A stretch of DNA of 64,000 nucleotides from Reticulitermes speratus (taxonomy: Eukaryota > Arthropoda > Insecta > Blattodea > Rhinotermitidae). Shown here piece after piece: positions 57,168 through 64,000 of the stretch (positions are counted from its first letter, which is position 1; every line of letters starts with the position of its first letter). The stretch is from contig JAJKFL010000007.1 of assembly GCA_021186555.1 (NCBI GenBank), positions 30,851,827 to 30,915,826 of the forward strand, in the 5' to 3' direction. The notes beneath the pieces were generated by a model. It had not been told where the DNA came from, made no database searches, and saw only the letters and a program-made list of their open reading frames with translations. The translations under genes and the position numbers were made by a program.

Positions 57168-57270
57168 ACCGGAAGTGACGTCACACGTAAACAAAGATGG
57201 CGGATGTAAACAAAGTCACGTGACAAGGTCAATGACCTTTACCGGAAGTGACGTCACAATGTATGCAAAT
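57168..57270. promoter_or_regulatory. Compact array of consensus transcription-factor sites
   Basis: Within 103 bp: ACCGGAAGTGACGTCAC (57,168-57,184; ETS plus CRE), GTAAACAA (57,187-57,194; forkhead), AAGATGGCGG (57,194-57,203; YY1/Pho type), GTAAACAA again (57,206-57,213), TCACGTGA (57,216-57,223; E-box), AAGGTCAATGACCTT (57,225-57,239; palindromic nuclear-receptor element with one spacer base, the ideal ecdysone-receptor site), ACCGGAAGTGACGTCAC again (57,241-57,257), and ATGCAAAT (57,263-57,270; octamer). Site identities are textbook consensus matches; activity is inferred. No gene start is visible beside it. Confidence 0.6.
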
Positions 57271-57277
57271 TGACCTA

Positions 57278-57378
57278 ATTAATGTTTTAATTGATGTAAT
57301 TAATGATTAATTGATGTAATTAATGTTTAATTGATCTAATTATTGAATAATTGATCTAATTATTGCTGAATTAACCTA
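57278..57378. repeat. AT-rich imperfect tandem repeat with TAATTA cores
   Basis: Four units of roughly 25 bp resembling TTAATTGAT-TAATTA. TAATTA is also the homeodomain core, so it could extend the regulatory array; simple composition is the alternative. Confidence 0.7.
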
Positions 57379-57416
57379 TAAATTACGTAATTATTTGCCT
57401 ATACATAAACAAACGC

Positions 57417-57594
57417 CCCAGACAGTCTGGCGCCTGAACATAAACCTAACCTTATACTTTCAGTGTGTTATAACTTCCCAGACAGTGTGGCGCCTCAAGA
57501 TGGCGGATGTAAACAAAGTCACGTGACAAGGTCAATGACCTTTACAGGAAATGACGCCTACACATAAACAAACGTCCCAGACAGTCTGGCGCCG
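57417..57594. repeat. Three copies of an 18-bp palindrome-bearing motif
   Basis: CCCAGACAGTCTGGCGCC at 57,417-57,434 and 57,576-57,593, with one difference at 57,477-57,494. CCAGAC-A-GTCTGG is a perfect inverted repeat. Two copies follow CATAAACAAACG. Confidence 0.85.
57498..57556. promoter_or_regulatory. Second copy of the factor-site module
   Basis: Repeats the first module over about 50 bp: AAGATGGCGG, GTAAACAA, TCACGTGA, AAGGTCAATGACCTT (57,528-57,542). It then decays to ACAGGAAATGACG where the ETS/CRE pair stood. Confidence 0.6.
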
Positions 57595-57614
57595 TAACAT
57601 TAACCTAAGCTATA

Positions 57615-57725
57615 CGCGGTAATTTTGAATTTTAGAAATTCCGCGGTAATTTTGAATTTATACATGTGGCTACGCGGTATAATTTGAATTTTAAATGTTG
57701 GTAGTTGCGCGGTAATTTTAATTTT
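57615..57725. repeat. CGCGGTAATTTTGAATTT repeats, four copies
   Basis: Copies near 57,615, 57,642, 57,675 and 57,709 with small changes. Not in a fixed period. Confidence 0.75.
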
Positions 57726-57742
57726 TACAATATGGCGGATGG

Positions 57743-57847
57743 GCGCTAAGTTTAAATTTTAATAATATTACGAAAGTGCGCTAAGTTTAAATTTTAATAA
57801 TATTACGAAAGCGCGCTAAGTTTAAATTTTAATAATATTACGAAAGC
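57743..57847. repeat. 35-bp tandem repeat, three copies
   Basis: Nearly identical units with GCGCTAAGTTTAAATTTTAA and TAATATTACGAAAG. The nonamer TAATATTAC falls at 57,763, 57,798 and 57,833. Confidence 0.93.
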
Positions 57848-57928
57848 GCGGTAAATTTAAAATAGATAACTGCTTGATGCTATACATATAAGTGGTTTGA
57901 GTATAGGTTAAGATAGCTATATGTAATT

Positions 57929-58013
57929 GAAAGGGGTGGTTGAGTGGTAAGGTGTAGGACTTATGATCACAAGATCCTAGGTTCGAATACTGCCTACCTT
58001 AATTACCCCTTTC
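57929..58013 (+). tRNA. tRNA-like sequence, probably a pseudogene or SINE head
   Basis: Ends pair as GAAAGGGGT/ACCCCTTTC over 85 nt. TGGTTGAGTGG is a perfect A box and GGTTCGAATAC a near B box. GGACTTATGATC resembles the anticodon arm of leucine tRNAs. The T stem does not pair as 5 bp and the variable arm is poor, so I doubt it is functional. A 26-nt piece recurs at 59,996-60,021 and a weaker trace at 58,262-58,310. Confidence 0.5.
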
Positions 58014-61000
58014 TTTTATTTATACATTTAATTAATTTTATTAACTTGTGAAAATAGGGTGTTAATGTATATTTATGAATATTAAACATTATAGAAAGCG
58101 GAGACAGTGGGGCGTGCTATGCTATTTTGAAAATAGAAAGTAGGGCAGCCAGATCATGTACAAACATGTATAGGGACTAGAAGTTGAACTATTCTTGAAA
58201 TTAGAAAGGTTTGTTTACACACGCAAATAGTACACTTGCTATTTTGAAAATAAAGATTTTGTTGGATGTATTTGAATACTACCTATGTCAATTACCTCTT
58301 TCTTTTAAAGGATAGGAATAGGTTTTTATTAAACTGAAATGGAGAACACAATTCACTTTTAGTACTTACATTTATTCAATAACTTGTTGTTGTATTAACG
58401 AGGGAGCAAGTTCCCCATTGTATTTACACAGAGCGACTTTAAAGTTGCAGGTCCATTTTTCACACACAATTTACAACCACAATGAGGCAATCCATACCAA
58501 TGGTGATATTTCCTGATGTACACCTCTAGGTCAACGACCTTTAGGATGTAAATAAGCCCTACCTTAATTAATGGTTGTTGCGATAAACTCCCTATCCCAC
58601 AGGTTAACGACCATGTAGGACTAAAACAAACCCTCACCCTATAAATGATTGATATTTTTATGTAAGCAATCCCCCCACCGTAATTAATTACTGTTTAATA
58701 AATATTAGGCTAATTAAATATAATTAAAGGTTTTTTTGGCACAAAGTAGTTAAATAAATTAACAGTAACTAAACGTTTGAGCGTAAGCTACTATTTTGTT
58801 TTTTTTTTATTTAGACATACGGTAGTTTTGCAAATGCGCTAATTTTAAATATTTGCAAATGCAAGTAGTAAACTGGTTTTTTGTTGTTATTACGTAACTG
58901 AACTTGTATTTAACTTACTTATGTTATAAACAGCGTTGGTTTACTAAGCGACTGATGAACTAGAGGGTATGGTTTTGGTGTTGCTTGGAATGAAAATGCC
59001 TAAGGTTATATGCTATTTTAAAATTAGAAAGTAGGTAGATTGATAGTTTACTATGACTCATTGAGACTAGAAAGTTTGTTTACAAACGCAAATAGTAAAT
59101 ATTAGAAAGTAGGTCGCCAGACGCATAATGCATTTAATAATAGAATTACACTTGTGTCAAGATACCCTAAGTGGGTAGACAGAGCGTCGCCAGCATGCAG
59201 GTGGTAGTTGAAGGACTTTAACACAGTGTGGGAAGGGAATATACGTTTTCAATAAATTATGTATTATTAATACACGTTTTAAAAATAAAATGTTACAATT
59301 TGTAGGTAAAATGTAGAGAGCTAAGAACGGAATATGCATGCATTGACATCAAGTAGAGGCCTTGAAAAATACAAGAAGCAAGAAAGGACGGTGGAAACGT
59401 ATGTAGGTTACCTGCAAATTTATGGCCTGGACAGACCCTTAGGATACCCAGACGTCTAGACAATTGGTACATGAAGGTGCACTGGTCGCCTTTAACACCA
59501 TCAGATAGCCCTGGTATTCTGTTAGGGGCTGAGACAACCCCACAACCATAGTGCGGTCAGAAGGATTTTGCCAATGAATCACGACCTTCCCGCTTGTAGC
59601 GCAATGTCCAGCTAACTATGCCACCGCGTGCCTACACCTGCTATGAGAATACGTATATTTTAAAGGTAGCGAAGTGATAAACAAGGTCCTTATATTTTGA
59701 TGACTCACCAAATAGCAAAGGAATGTGAACATGTTCAGACATGTTTTAGTAGGATGGCGTTCTCTATTACGTCCGCGCATTTTTGGTAAACGCGTTAATT
59801 TTAAGGTAAGCTACTAATAAGTAAAAGTACTATTTTAAATTTTATTTAAACGAAATGGCGGCTTTGCTGAAATTTTAAAATTTATACAACATGACCGCTA
59901 CAATTTATATAATAAGGCGAACAAGATGACGGCTTTTAAACTTAATATAATGATATATTTAACTGAAAGGGATGGCGAGCTGTATTCTTAAACGTAAAGA
60001 TCCTAGGTTCGAATACTACCTAACTAGAGTAATTTACATCTGATGTTAAACGTTTATTGTACTTACACAGAAGTAATGTCGATTCTACGATGGCCTGCAA
60101 GACACCCCTAACACCACAGAAATATAAAGATGGAAATATGATTGGAATGCACAACTACTTTCTAGCTACGGCAGGTTATTTAGACAAGAATTACTTATTA
60201 TGGGACAGACTGTGTCCCCACAGTAGTCGCTGTATAGGTCTATTTATGAATTTAGAAATGCAGTAAGGATAATTACAATATGTTATTATTACAAGTTTTA
60301 CTGGATACAGTACAGCGCATCATAGTACAGTTGCCGGTGAGACGTTATTTTTACTTTAAACTGTACAGAACGCTTACTAGCACGGAAATAAACTAGATAT
60401 GTATGATCGGAATGTACTACTTTCTAACTACGGTAGGTTATTTTTAGGATAAGAATTACCCTAAGTTGAGACTTAGTGGCGACTCTCAGCAGGTATGCAC
60501 GTACCGACTTGTACAAACTACTAACGCTGAACTAGACAATATGACGGCTTTCAGTAACAGAATGCCTACGATACCTGTTTTAGAAAAGATTATTATTATT
60601 ATTTATATATAAGGTTGAAAAGGGATGGCAATAAACCATTGAACTGTTTGCACATTAGCAAGTACCGTGAATAACCTGTTTACTACAATGAACTTAATTT
60701 CTTTAATGTTATACGAAAGTTTTAGCTTTGTGAAATATCATAAGTAGGAAATTTAACCGTCTTTTCTTTATGTACAAAGAATTAATTTTACCGTTTTACT
60801 TAGTAACATGTTACAATTTTTGCTATTACGATCTAAATATATTCTAGAACTGTATGCATATGTCACCAGGGTATCCAATGCAGTCGATTATTTTAAGGTA
60901 TTAATTTTACTTATTACAATTGCTAACGTACTTTATGCGCGCATGCTCGAAAAATATGTATAAGAATCTCATCATTACTAAAGGGTCTGTGTTTAAAAGC

Positions 61001-62520
61001 ACTAGAATAACGTGCTAACAGGTTATTGTAATAAGCTTCAACACATAATAAATTACAATATTGTTTCTTGTACTCCTTTTATGAATATATAAAAAAAGAA
61101 AAACATACGTAGAGTACTAATAAAGATAGCAAGGATTTTTTAAAATATTTAACTTTATTAGCATATGAAACTAGCGTGTTACCGATATTAATGCATATTT
61201 TTATAACATTGGTGATAGTATAGCGCAAAACGGCTATAGTTTGACTGTTTAAGACCTGTAAATACGCTATTTAGAAAATTAAGATGATGTTGGCTGTATT
61301 TGAGATGAACTACATGCAAGGTGCTGAAACATATTACAAGCTTTAAAGTATTACAATATAGTTACTTAGAAGAAACTGTATTTATAAAACGGAGAATAGA
61401 ATGCGTTACTATGTATATATTTGTTTAAAATTGAGTAACATAAATTTAGGTTATTACTAAAGTTTTAACATATTATTCACGAGTTTATGCAAAACTACGT
61501 AATACTACATAGACGTGTTTACACGTAACACGAATATACGGTTACGATATATTTGAAAGATAATGTGAATATACTTAGTTAATAGATAGTGCTTATTTTA
61601 CGTTCTGTTTTAAATAAGAGTAAGGATTATTTATTTAACAAGGTTAACACGACACAATGTAAAAAACATGCTACGTATACTATACGTAAAGAAATACAGT
61701 TTCAAAAAAGTAATTATACACTGTGAGAAAGTAGGTACGGTTTGATAACGTAAGCATATGTAAAGACATGGAATATAGAATATATACTTATGCAGAATTG
61801 TTCTGATGAACAACGGTAGGTTACAGTCTGCATGCAAAAGCTTTACTATGCGGCAGGTTATTTATAATTAATTAACGTAGTAAACTGAAATTATAGACTT
61901 GTATATGAACGAAGTAATAGGTACAAGTACGGACTTGTTATGCTAGACGGACAGGCAGGTGCACGCAGATATAGCTAGACCCCTACGGCAACATACTATT
62001 TGGAGCATTGGAATGTAGGTAGACTCTCTGTTGCCAAACGATCAGGTGTTTACACAGCTGGTTCAATATGCAAAGACTAGTAGGCTTTACTTAATGATGT
62101 ACAGAAATAATTACTATTTTTGCTTTGAAGTCTGTAGACATTAATGTACTTTGTACATATTGTGTTTAGAAAATAAACGTTTTAGCATAGAAATGATTCT
62201 TGATGTGTTATAACTTTACATTGCAAGTTTTGTTTTTTAACTGCAATAGATGATAAGTTTAATAATTAACTGATTATATACGTTGGTACGTACAATGCAT
62301 GGCTATTAGTATTATGCTATTACACTGAATATAGTTACTTAAATTATCAAAAGCATATGTTATTAAACATCGTACGGTATTGATGCTAAACTGATTATTT
62401 GTGAATATGTGACTGAAAATATAAGGCACTTTGTGAAACAATTACCTTAGTCATTTATGAATAAAGGGAAAAAAAGGATCGGATGACAATTCATAGAACA
62501 TGAAAACAAAAGATAGTAGG
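58014..62520. other. AT-rich block, no recognised gene
   Basis: Short frames only. Recurrent motifs: AAnATGGCGGnT or AnATGACGGCTTT near 59,854, 59,928 and 60,538, as in the regulatory array; and a pair of similar segments at 60,135-60,215 and 60,400-60,470 (GGAATG-AC-ACTTTCTA, CTACGG-AGGTTATTT). 58,528-58,540 is AGGTCAACGACCT, one base off the ecdysone-type palindrome. I see no transposase, RT or capsid-like frame. Confidence 0.5.
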
Positions 62521-62523
62521 CTG

Positions 62524-62565
62524 AAAACTTACTTACTTTACTTAAAATATTAAATAATACATAAA
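62524..62565. repeat. Dispersed motif, copy 1
   Basis: GAAAACTTACTTACTTTACT followed by TAAAATATTAAATAA; recurs at 63,464-63,500 and in part at 63,645-63,670. Confidence 0.75.
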
Positions 62566-62585
62566 TTAAAATGAACACTAGAGGC

Positions 62586-62942
62586 TTATGCAAACCCAAT
62601 TATTGATGATGCATTCCATTTATACGGCGACATGATCACAAAGTTTGTGTGTTTTCCATCCTCAGACGGCACTGGTATAGTTTTTTGGGGTAAAAAACGT
62701 AATGATCCAGAGATCATAGCAATTCTTAGGCGACGATAAAATTGTTTTTGATCTTCACAGCGTGCTAACGTTTCTTTATTTTTTAAGACACTTATCACAC
62801 GTTGTTTGTTTATTAACGTATGAAGGTGAAAGTGGATGATAGGCGAAAACCCTTTTTTGCGGATGGTCAGGCTGAAAGGAGTTCCGTGAATTTTCCGTGA
62901 TTCTATTATCGATACGATGGATATGTAATGTGTACCAGCCAT
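62586..62942 (-). CDS. 118-codon open frame, unknown protein
   Basis: ATG at 62,942 to a stop at 62,586. Composition is protein-like and not repetitive: MAGTHYISIVSI, then FSLTIRKKGFSPIIHFHLHT, RVISVLKNKETLARCEDQKQ and FYRRLRIAMI. No signal peptide or membrane span; a basic, mixed alpha/beta character seems likely. A frame this long is unexpected in such AT-rich DNA. It lies between two copies of the ACTTACTTACTTTACTT motif. I recognise no family. It could be a terminal exon, a viral-type or element-encoded protein, or chance. Confidence 0.35.
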   Translation of the reverse strand: MAGTHYISIVSIIESRKIHGTPFSLTIRKKGFSPIIHFHLHTLINKQRVISVLKNKETLARCEDQKQFYRRLRIAMISGSLRFLPQKTIPVPSEDGKHTNFVIMSPYKWNASSIIGFA

Positions 62943-62944
62943 TT

Positions 62945-63031
62945 CACAAGATTATGCTGAAAAACAAATAAAATACGGAATTATATTATTATAAATATTA
63001 AAACAGTTACATGTAGGGTATAAAATTTAGA

Positions 63032-63065
<34 letters not shown>

Positions 63066-64000
63066 ATGTCTTGTAGATATTTACGATATACAAGTACATT
63101 TAGATATCCTTAACTATATAGTTTAAGGTAGGAACTAAATTGAGCACTTTGTTACAGGCTTGAAGAAAGGAGAAACACTTAGAACTATTGCAGCAATAAA
63201 CTGAAACACGTTATAGTATAAGACAATATTACAAAGAGATCAAAACTTTAAATACTGTTGTTATCATAGGTATGAACTGATACAGCTATTAGCCACAAAC
63301 GTTAGTTTTTGATTTATAACATCTTAATATAGCATTATATAATTTAGGAGTTTAAAACTACTGATACATGACAAACCCTGAGAAGCACTCGATAAAGAGA
63401 GTGAACTCTTGTCAATATAAAGCAGAAATACGATTTAGTATTACTGACAACCACAGAAAGGTTGAAAACTTACTTACTTTACTTAAATTATTAAATAACC
63501 TGTAATATAGCATTAAATAACTACGAGACCTAGAACTAAAGATACAAGTTCGGAACCAGGAGACACTAGAAGTATGGTAGATTCAAAAATAAATTAAGAA
63601 GGTAATTAAGCTTCATTATTGATTGATTAGGTGTGACTTAACTGAGAAAATTACTTACTTACTTACTTGCTGTACAGAATGATGGATAATTACAAACAAG
63701 TAAAATCAGCAGTGCAATACGATACAGTAAGGTCGACTACCACTGAGAGAATGACATTTTAAGCACATAACCCTCCCAACCTCCTCGTTAAAATCTGTCT
63801 TCCTACTGGCGCCTCTTAGACCTACAAGTACACACATTACGGGCTAATGGATGATAATATCAGAATCTATATAAGCGTTGACAGTAACATGCCCCCATCG
63901 CAGAATTTTTGACACACATAGCTTGAAGTATTGTTTGAACTTGTTTGTGAAATATTTAGAGCAAGTCGACAGGGTGTCGCCAGATCCATCAGATTTAGAT
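62945..64000. other. AT-rich block, distal part
   Basis: (ATT)n microsatellite at 63,033-63,062; second ACTTACTTACTTTACTT copy at 63,464-63,500; a GGCGCC and GTGTCGCCAG at 63,810 and 63,974 recall motifs at 57.4-57.6 and 59.19 kb. No gene seen. The block probably continues beyond the window. Confidence 0.5.

Noticed and set aside
57150..64000. Integrated bacterial endosymbiont DNA
   Set aside because: Low GC would fit, but a bacterial insert of this size should show several long frames; there are none.

Overview
This window is arthropod, most likely insect, nuclear DNA. The evidence is single-exon NACHT/ankyrin genes of an arthropod-type family, dense retroelement relics (Jockey-like and endonuclease/reverse-transcriptase LINEs, Penelope-like elements, tRNA-derived SINEs, hAT and pogo relics), many minisatellites, and no bacterial gene organisation. 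A cockroach or termite (Blattodea) is my best guess from the SINE and LINE types; this is inference, not proof.

The main content is a same-strand (minus) cluster of four members of one gene family. Each encodes, from N to C terminus, a predicted PD-(D/E)XK-type nuclease-like domain (conserved D-D followed by Q-x-K), a roughly 400-residue middle region I do not recognise, a NACHT STAND NTPase, a winged-helix-like region and ankyrin repeats. Copy A (about 1.9-5.9 kb) is a pseudogene with two frameshifts and a nonsense codon. Copy B (20.1-23.4 kb) is open but lacks the last ankyrin repeats. Copy C (32.5-36.4 kb) is open and full length. Copy D (55.5-56.9 kb) has lost the nuclease domain and NACHT core. 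All four keep the same upstream splice-acceptor sequence. The order nuclease, STAND NTPase, repeat sensor resembles the layout of bacterial Avs/STAND antiviral proteins, so I read the cluster as a candidate innate-immune NLR-like locus under birth-and-death turnover.

Between the genes lies a repeated duplicon (parts at 0.2-0.5, 13.7-18.3, 41.5-47.4 and 50.25-53.6 kb). Comparing its copies gives natural empty sites for a hAT element (15.8 kb), a MITE (50.4 kb) and a Penelope-like fragment with a GIY-YIG nuclease remnant (30.3-31.5 kb). It also shows three minisatellites whose unit is single-copy in one duplicon and amplified in another. A fourth array, at 44.5-46.2 kb, is a 28-bp segment of a LINE coding sequence expanded about 60-fold. 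Two nearly ideal minimal hammerhead ribozymes (43.5 kb minus, 50.1 kb plus) and several decayed ones mark Penelope-like ends.

From about 57.15 kb to the end the character changes to an AT-rich block with no recognisable gene. It begins with a compact, partly duplicated array of near-consensus transcription-factor sites (ETS, CRE, forkhead, YY1, E-box, a perfect palindromic ecdysone-receptor site, octamer). It then holds short tandem repeats, tRNA-like sequences and one 118-codon open frame near its distal end. I could not identify this block.
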